Positions 1 to 7,592 of a stretch of DNA of 64,000 bases are shown here, piece by piece. The notes under the pieces were generated by a model that did not search any database, was not told where the DNA came from, and saw only the letters and a program-made list of their open reading frames with translations. This DNA comes from Pararhodobacter marinus (GTDB lineage: Bacteria > Pseudomonadota > Alphaproteobacteria > Rhodobacterales > Rhodobacteraceae). How positions within the stretch are numbered: the stretch's first letter is position 1; each line of letters begins with the position of its first letter. Position numbers and translations under genes: made by a program. The DNA lies in contig NZ_QEYD01000007.1 of NCBI RefSeq assembly GCF_003122215.1, forward strand, positions 62,001 to 126,000, written 5' to 3'.

Positions 1-350
1 AGCCCCAGAGGCTCCAGCCGCTCCATCAGCGCCTTCATGCGCGGGCCGTCATTCCAGATCACGACGTGGTTTTGCGGCAGGCGGGCAAAGAACTGCCGCG
101 CATGGCGGAACTGCTCTTCGCTGGCCGCATCCAGCCCGATGATGATCCGGTGCAGGTATTTCACCTGCGACAGCTCATCGAGAATGTTCTGCAGCGCCGG
201 GCCTTCGAGTTCCGAGAACAGCGAGGGCAGGATGAGGCTGATCTTGCGGGTCTGCGCGAAGGTCGCCAGCCGGTATTCCAGCTCGTCGAGCGAGCGCGTG
301 CGCAGGTTGTGAAACTGCGCGATATTGCCGTTCTGGTGAAAGTCAGCCAT
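1..350 (-). CDS. Glycosyltransferase, GpgS/MpgS-like (3' end cut by window edge)
   Basis: The minus strand reads open from an ATG at 350 to the window edge, giving 116 residues without a stop. The protein starts MADFHQNGNIAQF. Residues about 37-75 have the nucleotide-sugar-binding Rossmann start of a GT-A transferase (ISLILPSLFSELEG, then RIIIGLDAA), as in glucosyl-3-phosphoglycerate and mannosylglycerate synthases. The start overlaps the stop of the upstream HAD phosphatase by 8 bp, so the two are probably translationally coupled. A GpgS-type transferase next to an MpgP-type phosphatase suggests synthesis of a compatible solute such as glucosylglycerate or mannosylglucosylglycerate. The DxD metal site and acceptor region lie outside the window, so the substrate is inference. 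Confidence 0.75.
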   Translation of the reverse strand, partial: MADFHQNGNIAQFHNLRTRSLDELEYRLATFAQTRKISLILPSLFSELEGPALQNILDELSQVKYLHRIIIGLDAASEEQFRHARQFFARLPQNHVVIWNDGPRMKALMERLEPLG

Positions 351-1122
351 CCGCTGCTCCTGCTAGTTCCGGCCGCGCCAGAAGCGCGGTCATGCCTTCG
401 CCCCATCCCGCCGGACCCTCGGCGCGCGTGCGCAGGATCCGGCCCGTTTCTTCCCCGGGCAAAGGCGGTAGCCCCGGCCCGTGATCGTTGCGCACGACGA
501 TGCCGTAATCGGCGCGCGCCAGCATCTCGGCATCGTTGGGCGCGTCGCCCAGAGCCACCGTCACCTCGGGCGCAAGGCGGTCGATCAAGGCCTGCATCTG
601 CGCGGCCTTCGTGCCGCCGAAACTCAGCGTCAGGAACCGCCCGCCGCGCCGCGCATGGATGCCCTGTTCGCCCAGCGCCGACAGGAAACCGTCGAGCTGC
701 GCTTCTGTTCCCAGCCAGAGCCCCGGCTCGGAATGCGCGCGCGTCCGGGCCTTTCCGGCGGCCTCGGGCGACAGGCCGGTGACGGCGGCGACGCCCGCCG
801 CGTCCATGTCGCCGAAACCCCGGAAGGGCGCGTCCAGCGTCGCCAGAACCGCGCGGATACGCCGGTAGTCGCGGTCGTCGAACGTGCCGTCATAAAGCGC
901 GGCCCCGTTCTCGACGATGGCGGGGCAATCGCTCAGGCCCAGCCGGTCCTGCCACTCGGCGATCTCGGCTCCGGTCTTGGACGAAGCCAGCACCACCACC
1001 GCGCCCCTGTCCCGAAGCCGCGCCAGCATCGGCAGCGCCGGGGCGTAATCATAGGTTTCATGGTCCAGCAGGGTGCCGTCCAGATCGGTGAAAACCAGCA
1101 ATCTCAAGGGGTCCCCCGTCAT
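343..1122 (-). CDS. HAD-IIB phosphatase, mannosyl-3-phosphoglycerate phosphatase-like
   Basis: This 259-residue protein has the HAD signature. Motif I is DLDGTLLD at residues 13-20 with nucleophile D13. Motif II is the serine of LASSKT near residue 46. Motif IV is GDAPND near residue 195. The cap between motifs II and IV fits the Cof/MpgP (type IIB) branch. It is expected to remove phosphate from a glycosyl-3-phosphoglycerate made by the overlapping downstream glycosyltransferase, giving the free osmolyte. The ATG at 1122 leaves DLDGT near the N-terminus as usual; an open frame continues upstream but runs antisense to the helicase gene and is not coding. Other sugar-phosphate substrates are possible. 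Confidence 0.8.
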   Translation of the reverse strand: MTGDPLRLLVFTDLDGTLLDHETYDYAPALPMLARLRDRGAVVVLASSKTGAEIAEWQDRLGLSDCPAIVENGAALYDGTFDDRDYRRIRAVLATLDAPFRGFGDMDAAGVAAVTGLSPEAAGKARTRAHSEPGLWLGTEAQLDGFLSALGEQGIHARRGGRFLTLSFGGTKAAQMQALIDRLAPEVTVALGDAPNDAEMLARADYGIVVRNDHGPGLPPLPGEETGRILRTRAEGPAGWGEGMTALLARPELAGAADG

Positions 1123-1272
1123 CGTCCGGCTCAGCCTATCGCCGCCCGCCCGGCGCGGGAAGCGCGGAACCGTCCTTGCGCGCCGCCGCGCCGGTTCCTG
1201 CCCGCCCCGAAGGCAGCTGCGCGATTGCGCGGCAGGCTTCCTTCCCCCCGCCCCTTGGATTAGGGTCGCGCC

Positions 1273-2808
1273 ATGACAAATGCCTCTCCCGCCTTGACTT
1301 TCTCCGACGATCAGGCCGCCGCCTGGGATGCGCTGGCCGAGCTTCTGGGCAAGGCCGGAATTGATCTGGCCGACGAAACGCTGCTGCCGCCCGATCCTGA
1401 TGGCGACGGCGCGGTGATGGCGGTTCTGGGCAAGGCGGGTTCGGGCAAGACCATGCTGCTGGCCGAGCTGACCAAGGCGCTGTCTGCGGCGGGGGTGGAA
1501 ACCGTCAGCGGCGATTACGAGGGCAAGCGGCGCAAGGAACGGCGCACGCTGGCGATCCTGGCCCCTACCAACAAGGCGGCCTCGGTCCTGCGAAACCGCG
1601 GGGTGCCCGCGACGACGATCCACCGCATTCTCTATACCCCGGTCTATGACCCGGAATACGAGAAGATCGCCGAATGGCTGGAAGGCAATGCCTCGAAGCC
1701 CGAGATCGAGGATCTGACCGACACCGCGCTTGACCGCGCAAAGGCGTTCTACGAGACGGTCAAGTCGATCCCCGGCGCGCTGGCCGCCGCCGGTCTGCGC
1801 GGCTCGGATTTCATCAAGGGCTGGAAACGGCGCGAGGATCCGCTGGATGTTGGTTTCATCGACGAAAGCTCGATGCTGGATGCCCGCCAGATGGAGGATC
1901 TGCAGGAAATCTTCCAGACCCTCGTTCTGTTCGGCGACCCCGCGCAGCTGGCGCCGGTGGGCCAGTCGGGCGAGATGGTCTTCGACACCCTGCCCGCGAA
2001 ACAGAAGCTGGAACTGCACCGCATCCACCGGCAGGCCGACGATAACCCGATCCTCGATCTTGCCCATGCGCTGGCCGATCCCGATCTGGGTTTCGAACAA
2101 TTCGAGCGCATGATCGAGGACGCCGCGCAGCGCGACGAGCGCGTCGTCTGGGCCGGGCGGGTGGAAAGCGACCTTATGGCGCGCTCGCCGGTGCTGGTCT
2201 GGCGCAATGCCACGCGGATCCGGCTGATCCATGCCTTTCGCGCGGCCCATGGCGCGCCCGAGACCGAGCTGTTGCCGGGCGAGCCGCTGATCTGCGACGG
2301 GCTGGAACTGCCGCTCAAGCACCGCAAGCGCCGGATCGATCTTGAGGCGCGCGGGCTGATCAAGGGCGCGCAATGCATCTATCTGGGTCCCGGATCGAAA
2401 CCCGGATTCTCGCGTCTGCATGTGATGGGGTCCGAGGAGCCGCGCCTGTCGGCGGCCTCGATCGTGAAGATCGAGCGCGAGGGCGAGGAAGAACCCTTCA
2501 TTCCCTTCGCCGCGACCATGGGCGCGGCCTTTTTGCACGGCGCGGCGGTGACTATCCACAAGGCGCAGGGCAGCCAGTGGCGCGACGTGCAGGTTTTCGC
2601 GCCCGATCTCTACGCCGCGGCGCGCGCGGGACGGACCGAGGCGGGCATCCCCCTGTGGAAACGGCTGGCCTATGTCGCCATCACCCGCGCCGAGCATCGC
2701 TTGCTCTGGGTGGTGCGCAACCGTCTGGCGCGGCCCGAAGGCCCGCTGCGAATCGACGACCTGGCCCAGCCGGCGGCGCCCCTTACCTTGCAGGCACAGG
2801 AATCGTAA
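1273..2808 (+). CDS. RecD-like AAA ATPase / 5'-3' DNA helicase (UvrD_C_2)
   Basis: The 511-residue protein is a superfamily 1B helicase of the RecD2 type. Walker A (GKAGSGKT) is at residues 53-60, Walker B (IDES) at about 195-198 and motif III (GDPAQL) at 221-226. A C-terminal UvrD_C_2 region carries TIHKAQGSQW and VAITRAEHRLL, motifs V and VI. It is shorter than RecD2 proteins with the long N-terminal extension and has no RecB or RecC partner nearby, so it probably acts alone in DNA repair or processing. It diverges from the HAD phosphatase across 150 bp. Annotators often call this family an ATP-dependent RecD-like helicase or exonuclease V alpha homologue. Confidence 0.88.
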   Translation: MTNASPALTFSDDQAAAWDALAELLGKAGIDLADETLLPPDPDGDGAVMAVLGKAGSGKTMLLAELTKALSAAGVETVSGDYEGKRRKERRTLAILAPTNKAASVLRNRGVPATTIHRILYTPVYDPEYEKIAEWLEGNASKPEIEDLTDTALDRAKAFYETVKSIPGALAAAGLRGSDFIKGWKRREDPLDVGFIDESSMLDARQMEDLQEIFQTLVLFGDPAQLAPVGQSGEMVFDTLPAKQKLELHRIHRQADDNPILDLAHALADPDLGFEQFERMIEDAAQRDERVVWAGRVESDLMARSPVLVWRNATRIRLIHAFRAAHGAPETELLPGEPLICDGLELPLKHRKRRIDLEARGLIKGAQCIYLGPGSKPGFSRLHVMGSEEPRLSAASIVKIEREGEEEPFIPFAATMGAAFLHGAAVTIHKAQGSQWRDVQVFAPDLYAAARAGRTEAGIPLWKRLAYVAITRAEHRLLWVVRNRLARPEGPLRIDDLAQPAAPLTLQAQES

Positions 2809-2959
2809 CCCCCGAATCGCCCGCCCGGAAAGCGACTTTTTTTGGCAATCATGTCGCTTTTGGGTTTCGGCCCGGTTAACGGGCTTGTTACCCATAGGGG
2901 AGCCGGCTGTGACATTCGACCGCAGCCAGCTCCCAACCACGGCAACAAGGAGGGACAGC

Positions 2960-3361
2960 ATGTTTTCAAGGATCATGGTCCCCGTGGACCTGACGCACCT
3001 TGAGCAACTCGACAAAGCCCTGACCGTCAGCGAGGAACTCGCACAGAGCTTCGGCGCCGAGATCGTGTATGTTTCGGTCACGGCCGAGACGCCCACGAAG
3101 ATCGCGCATAACCCCAAAGAGTTCGCCCAGAAACTCGAAGCCTTCGCCGCCGGGCGGCCGGGCAAGAGCACGACCAAGAGCTACTCGGCGCACGATCCGG
3201 CGATCGATATCGACAAGACGCTGCTCAAGGCGATCGACGAGACCGGCGCGGATCTGGTCGTGATGGCCTCGCACAAGCCCGGCATCGCCGATTTCTTCTG
3301 GGGCTCGCATGGCGCGTCGCTGGCCGCGCATACCGGCGTTTCGGTTTTCGTCGTGCGCTGA
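2960..3361 (+). CDS. Universal stress protein (UspA family)
   Basis: A 133-residue single-domain Usp protein. It starts MFSRIMVPVDL and ends with the typical VVMASHKPGIADFFWGS and SVFVVR segments, with a G-2x-G-9x-G-like ATP-binding loop in degenerate form. A strong Shine-Dalgarno (aaggaggg, 2947-2954) lies just before the ATG at 2960 and fixes the start inside a longer open frame. It sits 141 bp upstream of a BCCT osmolyte transporter in the same direction. Usp proteins bind ATP and influence stress survival or transporter activity in other bacteria; here a link to the transporter is inferred from position only. Confidence 0.9.
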   Translation: MFSRIMVPVDLTHLEQLDKALTVSEELAQSFGAEIVYVSVTAETPTKIAHNPKEFAQKLEAFAAGRPGKSTTKSYSAHDPAIDIDKTLLKAIDETGADLVVMASHKPGIADFFWGSHGASLAAHTGVSVFVVR

Positions 3362-3502
3362 CACCGGCCGTCCCGCGCGCGCCCCGCGCCCGCGAGACGA
3401 ATATCACGACCTCCGTCGAACCGACTGCAACACAGGACGTTACCTTTGCTCCAAGCCGCCTCCCGCAGGCGGCAAACACCAACAAACAACAGGAGATCAT
3501 GC

Positions 3503-5152
3503 ATGTCAGACAGTACTGACAGCGAAGCGATCCCGGCTCCCGAGGGACCGGCGGACATCATCGAGACCGATTACGAGATCGGTCAGAACAATATCCAACC
3601 CTTCGGCCTGGACATCCACAACCCTGTTTTCCTGATTTCGGGACTGGCGGTTGTGGCCTTCGTGATCGTCACGCTGGCCTTCCAGACGCAGATCGAACCG
3701 GCCTTCTCGGCGATGCGGGGCTTCCTGACCTCGAAGCTGGACTGGTTCTTCCTGATCGCGGGCAACATCTTCGTGCTCGTCTGCCTCGGCCTTCTGGTCT
3801 CTCCCCTGGGCAAGGTCCGCATCGGCGGCGTCGATGCCACACCCGATTACGGTTATCTCGGCTGGTTCGCGATGCTTTTCGCCGCCGGCATGGGCATCGG
3901 CCTGATGTTCTTCGGGGTGCTCGAGCCCGTCTATTACTTCGGCACGCCGTGGGGCGATCAGCCGCTGGGCAATGACCTTGGCATCGTGGACGGCGTGCTT
4001 GCCGATCCCGCGACCGTGGAAGCCGCCCGCTCGATGGCGATGGCGTCGACGATGTATCACTGGGGCCTGCACCCCTGGGCGATGTATGCCGTGGTGGCGC
4101 TGGCGCTGGCGCTCTTTGCCTTCAACAAGGGCCTGCCGCTGACCGTGCGCTCGATCTTCTACCCGATCTTCGGCGAGCGGATCTGGGGCTGGCCGGGCCA
4201 CATCATCGACATCCTCGCGGTGCTGGCCACGCTGTTCGGCCTGGCCACGTCGCTGGGCTTCGGCGCGCAACAGGCCTCGGCCGGTATCGGCTTCGTGTTC
4301 GGCATTGACGGCATCAACGACACGGTGACCGTGGCGGTCTTCCTGATCGCGGGCATCACCGCGATCGCGCTGATCTCGGTGCTGCGCGGGCTCGACGGGG
4401 GCGTCAAGCTGCTGTCCGAGATCAACATGGGCCTCGCCGCGATCCTGCTGCTGTTCGTGATCTTCGTCGGCCCGACGATGACGCTGGTCACCCAGTTTTT
4501 CAGCAATATCGGCGCCTATTTCGTCGACCTGATCCCGCTGTCGAACCCGATCGGCCGTGAGGACGACGGCTTCCGCCAGGGCTGGACCGCGTTCTACTGG
4601 GCGTGGTGGATCAGCTGGTCGCCGTTCGTGGGCATGTTCATCGCCCGCGTCAGCCGTGGCCGTACCGTGCGCGAGTTCATCACCTGCGTGCTGCTGATCC
4701 CGACGGCGGTGTCGATGATCTGGATGACCACCTTCGGCGGCACCGCCATCGAACAGATCATCGAGCGCGCGACCGACAGCGCCGTCTACGGCTATGTCAT
4801 CGAGAACTACGTGCCCGAATTGTCGCTGTTCGGCATGCTCTCGGAATTGCCGATGGCGCAAATCACCTCGATCATCGGCATCGTGCTGGTCATCGTGTTC
4901 TTCGTCACCTCGTCGGATTCCGGCTCGCTTGTGATCGACACGATCACTGCCGGCGGCAAGGTCGACGCCCCGGTCGCGCAGCGCGTGTTCTGGTGCGTGT
5001 TCGAAGGCCTGGTCGCGGCGGCGCTGCTGATCGGCGGCGGGCTGGTGGCGCTTCAGGCGATGGCGGTGTCGACGGGCTTCCCCTTCGCCATCGTGCTGCT
5101 TCTGGGCTGTTGGGCGCTGGTCAAGGGCCTGATGGCCGAACCGCGCGCCTGA
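3503..5152 (+). CDS. BCCT family transporter (betaine/carnitine/choline)
   Basis: A 549-residue inner-membrane protein with about 12 membrane segments. Family motifs include GMGIGLMFFGVLEP (TM4 region), MYHWGLHPWAMY, the WWISWSPFVGMFIARVSRG segment and TSSDSGSLVIDT near the C-terminus. It should import a quaternary ammonium solute such as glycine betaine, driven by Na+ or H+; the exact substrate cannot be read from the sequence. The ATG at 3503 has AGGAG at 3491-3495, which excludes the longer upstream frame. The N-terminal tail of about 45 residues is hydrophilic and acidic. It follows a universal stress protein gene and ends in a rho-independent terminator. The bet/cho locus elsewhere in the window supports a role in osmoprotection. 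Confidence 0.92.
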   Translation: MSDSTDSEAIPAPEGPADIIETDYEIGQNNIQPFGLDIHNPVFLISGLAVVAFVIVTLAFQTQIEPAFSAMRGFLTSKLDWFFLIAGNIFVLVCLGLLVSPLGKVRIGGVDATPDYGYLGWFAMLFAAGMGIGLMFFGVLEPVYYFGTPWGDQPLGNDLGIVDGVLADPATVEAARSMAMASTMYHWGLHPWAMYAVVALALALFAFNKGLPLTVRSIFYPIFGERIWGWPGHIIDILAVLATLFGLATSLGFGAQQASAGIGFVFGIDGINDTVTVAVFLIAGITAIALISVLRGLDGGVKLLSEINMGLAAILLLFVIFVGPTMTLVTQFFSNIGAYFVDLIPLSNPIGREDDGFRQGWTAFYWAWWISWSPFVGMFIARVSRGRTVREFITCVLLIPTAVSMIWMTTFGGTAIEQIIERATDSAVYGYVIENYVPELSLFGMLSELPMAQITSIIGIVLVIVFFVTSSDSGSLVIDTITAGGKVDAPVAQRVFWCVFEGLVAAALLIGGGLVALQAMAVSTGFPFAIVLLLGCWALVKGLMAEPRA

Positions 5153-5183
5153 CACGCAAGACAACCGGAGACCTGAAGACAAG

Positions 5184-5213
5184 GGGCGGCGGGGTAACCT
5201 GCCGCCCTTTTCC
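5184..5213 (+). terminator. Rho-independent terminator after the BCCT gene
   Basis: A perfect 7-bp GC stem (GGGCGGC at 5184-5190 with GCCGCCC at 5201-5207) with a 10-nt loop is followed by TTTTCCCTTT. It lies 31 bp past the BCCT stop and just before the stop of the convergent DUF6455 gene. Confidence 0.8.
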
Positions 5214-5216
5214 CTT

Positions 5217-5588
5217 TCAGCCGCGCACGCCCTGTGCCAGTTCGTCGAATGTGGCGCGGTTGGGGCAGAAGGTCAGCGTCGCGGTATCGACCGACGCCCC
5301 GGGTTCCTCGCGTGCCATGAAACGGTGACAGGTGCCCGGATCGGTGCAGCCGTTGCAGCGCCCCAAGACCTCGTGCCAGACGCGGCGGTCGGCCATCAGC
5401 TCGGCCATGCTCAGCCCGAACAGCCGTGCCATCTCGGCCACGCGCGCGGGCACCTCGTCGGGCAATGCGACCAGTTGCAGCGCCTCGGTCCGGGTGACGC
5501 CCATATCCGCCAGTTCGGCATCGCTCAGTGCGTTGATCTCGTGCAGGTCGCGGCTGAGCCGGAACATGCGCAGGAATCGCTCCATCAT
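5217..5588 (-). CDS. DUF6455 family protein with conserved cysteines
   Basis: A 123-residue soluble protein. The N-terminal 35 residues resemble DUF1127-like helices (FRLSRDLHEINALSDAELADMGVTR). The second half has C-x2-C-x4-C (CNGCTDPGTC), a downstream histidine, and a late FCPN cysteine, an arrangement that could bind a metal or a cofactor. AAGGAG lies 8 nt before the ATG at 5588. I recognise the family from Rhodobacterales genomes, where it is annotated only as DUF6455. It stands alone between convergent and divergent neighbours, so context gives no function. Confidence 0.75.
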   Translation of the reverse strand: MMERFLRMFRLSRDLHEINALSDAELADMGVTRTEALQLVALPDEVPARVAEMARLFGLSMAELMADRRVWHEVLGRCNGCTDPGTCHRFMAREEPGASVDTATLTFCPNRATFDELAQGVRG

Positions 5589-5731
5589 CGCTTTCTCTCC
5601 TTGCTGGCCCTCCTTGGCCGGGATGAGTGCCCGACAGGTCTGACGCCCGCCTCTCTGCCCCGGGTCCAGCCTGCCACGCGCCGCCCGGCTTTGCCTTGAT
5701 CTGGCGCAAGTCCGAAGATAGCCCTTGGCGA

Positions 5732-6274
5732 ATGATCCGTGCCTTTCTTGCCCTGCCGGTGCCCGACGACATCCGACTGCGCCTTTCGGCGCTGCAACAC
5801 CGGCTGCCGCTGCCCCGGCCCATCCCCTACGAGAATTTCCACGTCACCCTGACGTTCCTTGATCGCCAGCCCGAACCGCTGCTCGAAGAGCTGCACCATG
5901 CGATCGAGACGATGACCCTGCCCGCGCCGCGCCTGCGGCTTGACGGGCTGGGCAGTTTCGGCGGCAACGAGCCCGACGCCGTCCATGCCCGGCTCGCCGA
6001 CGATCCCGCCCTGAGCGCGCTCAGCGCCAAGCTGACCCGCGCCGCGCGCGAGGCCGGGATCGCGGTCAAGGCGCGAAAATTCGTCCCCCACATCACGCTG
6101 GGACGGCTGCGCAAGCACGAGGTCGGTCCCGAGACGCTGGCGCGGGCTCTGGGCGCGCTGGGCGAGGTCACCTCGCAGCCTTGGCTCGCGGAGACTTTGG
6201 TGCTGTACCGCTCGACCCTGCGCGCGGACGGGCCGGTCTACGATCCGCTGGCGGAATACCCGCTTCGGGGCTGA
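5732..6274 (+). CDS. thpR: RNA 2',3'-cyclic phosphodiesterase (2H family)
   Basis: A 180-residue 2H phosphoesterase with both catalytic tetrapeptides: HVTL at residues 37-40 and HITL at 120-123. The start MIRAFLALPVPDDIR is typical of ThpR/LigT. The enzyme hydrolyses 2',3'-cyclic phosphate ends on RNA to 2'-phosphate; some members also ligate tRNA halves in vitro. Length matches the family. The ATG at 5732 follows the divergent DUF6455 gene by 143 bp and leads a probable three-gene run with the RAM-domain and SDR genes. Confidence 0.9.
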   Translation: MIRAFLALPVPDDIRLRLSALQHRLPLPRPIPYENFHVTLTFLDRQPEPLLEELHHAIETMTLPAPRLRLDGLGSFGGNEPDAVHARLADDPALSALSAKLTRAAREAGIAVKARKFVPHITLGRLRKHEVGPETLARALGALGEVTSQPWLAETLVLYRSTLRADGPVYDPLAEYPLRG

Positions 6275-6334
6275 GCCCATCTTGCGCCCGCACGCGCCCC
6301 CGGCCTAACCTGCGGCCAATCACAGGAGTCCCCC

Positions 6335-6571
6335 ATGAATTGCGTCTTCGTCCAGTTCCGCTGCACGCCCGGCAAGACCTACGAGGTCGCCACGGCGATC
6401 TATGACCGCGAAATCGTGTCCGAGCTGTTCTCGACCTCGGGCGACTGGGACCTGATCGCCAAGATCTACATCCCCTCCGACGCCGATGTCGGCCATTACC
6501 TGAGCGAGAAGCTGTTCGACATCCCCGATATCGTGCGCACGCTCACCACCATGACCTTCAAGGCGTTCTGA
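6335..6571 (+). CDS. Stand-alone Lrp/AsnC ligand-binding (RAM) domain protein
   Basis: A 78-residue protein that is only the C-terminal ligand-binding and oligomerisation domain of an Lrp/AsnC regulator (alpha-beta sandwich; VFVQFRCTPGKTYEVA, GDWDLIAKIYI, IVRTLTTMTF). There is no helix-turn-helix. Stand-alone RAM proteins of this size are known and are thought to bind amino acids or related ligands or to modulate full-length Lrp proteins. The next gene starts 3 bp after its stop, so the two are likely co-translated. Confidence 0.85.
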   Translation: MNCVFVQFRCTPGKTYEVATAIYDREIVSELFSTSGDWDLIAKIYIPSDADVGHYLSEKLFDIPDIVRTLTTMTFKAF

Positions 6572-6574
6572 GCG

Positions 6575-7309
6575 ATGCCGGTCATCGCCATCACCGGCGC
6601 CAGCGCGGGGATCGGGCGCGCGACGGCCGAGCTGTTCCTGTCGAAGGGCTGGGAGGTCGCGCTACTGGCCCGCCGCGCCGACGCGCTGGCCGAGGTGGCG
6701 GGCGAGCATCAGACCGCCCTGCCCCTGCCCTGCGACGTCACCGACGAGGACGCGGTCGACGCAGCCTTCGGGGCCATTGCCCGGCGCTTCGGGCGGCTCG
6801 ACGTGCTGTTCAACAATGCCGGCCGGATGCTGCCCGGCCAGCTGATCGACGAGATGTCCGTCACCGACTGGCGCAGCATGGTCGACGTTAACCTGACCGG
6901 CATGTTCCTGTGCGCCCGCGCCGCTTTCGGCCAGATGCGGCGGCAGGAGCCGGCGGGCGGGCGGATCATCAATAACGGCTCGGTCAGCGCCCATGCGCCG
7001 CGCCCCGGCTCGGTCGCCTATACCGCGACCAAGCACGCGGTAACGGGACTGACGAAGACGCTGGCGCTGGACGGGCGGCCCTTCGACATCGCGGCGGGAC
7101 AGATCGATATCGGCAATGTGCGCACGGACCTTGCGGCCCAGATCGCCAAGGGGATGCCGCAGGCCGATGGCTCGGTCCGTGCCGAGCCGATGATGGACCT
7201 GCCGCAGGTGACCGAGGCGGTGCTGCACATGGCCAGCCAGCCCAAGGGCGCGAATATCCCCTTCCTGACGATCATGGCCACCAACATGCCGTGGCTGGGC
7301 CGGGGATGA
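6575..7309 (+). CDS. SDR family NAD(P)-dependent oxidoreductase
   Basis: A 244-residue classical short-chain dehydrogenase. TGASAGIG at residues 7-14 binds the nucleotide, NNAG is at 80-83, and the catalytic set is Ser136 (GSVS), Tyr149 and Lys153 (YTATK). Basic residues in LARRAD after strand 2 favour NADP(H). The substrate is not evident. It begins 3 bp after the RAM-domain gene and is probably in the same transcript. Confidence 0.9.
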   Translation: MPVIAITGASAGIGRATAELFLSKGWEVALLARRADALAEVAGEHQTALPLPCDVTDEDAVDAAFGAIARRFGRLDVLFNNAGRMLPGQLIDEMSVTDWRSMVDVNLTGMFLCARAAFGQMRRQEPAGGRIINNGSVSAHAPRPGSVAYTATKHAVTGLTKTLALDGRPFDIAAGQIDIGNVRTDLAAQIAKGMPQADGSVRAEPMMDLPQVTEAVLHMASQPKGANIPFLTIMATNMPWLGRG

Positions 7310-7383
7310 CGGGGTAACGCGCGCGGGAACCATTTCGCCCCCTGCCGGGTTCCATTCAGCAAGACGTCACAAGAGAGACCGCC

Positions 7384-7524
7384 ATGAAAACCCTGATCCC
7401 GCTTCTTATCGTCGCTGCCGCGATGCTGTCGGCCTGTGAAACCGTGCAGGGCGCAGGCCGCGATCTGCAATCCGCCGGGCAGGCCGTGAGCACCGGCGCG
7501 CAGCAGGTCCAGAACGACCTGTAA
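7384..7524 (+). CDS. Small entericidin-like lipoprotein
   Basis: A 46-residue product: a hydrophobic signal sequence ending in the lipobox LSAC, then a short amphipathic stretch (ETVQGAGRDLQSAGQAV). This matches the EcnA/EcnB entericidin family of tiny cell-envelope lipoproteins. There is no toxin/antidote partner next to it. It is followed at once by a strong hairpin, consistent with a short independent transcript. Confidence 0.8.
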   Translation: MKTLIPLLIVAAAMLSACETVQGAGRDLQSAGQAVSTGAQQVQNDL

Positions 7525-7550
7525 CCGGCGTCCGATCCGCCCGAAGGTCC

Positions 7551-7585
7551 GCGCCGGTCTCGTGTCGAGGCCGGCGCCCGTCTTT
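7551..7585. terminator. Strong hairpin between convergent genes
   Basis: GCGCCGGTCTCG (7551-7562) pairs with CGAGGCCGGCGC (7566-7577) with one G-U pair and a 3-nt loop, then CCGTCTTTC. It lies between the lipoprotein gene and the stop of the convergent Alph_Pro_TM gene and may serve both strands. Confidence 0.6.
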
Positions 7586-7592
7586 CAGCGGG

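Noticed and set aside
343-3177. 944-residue minus-strand open frame covering the HAD phosphatase and the helicase region
   Set aside because: Only the part from 1122 down has family motifs. The rest is antisense to the helicase and usp genes, as is common in GC-rich DNA.
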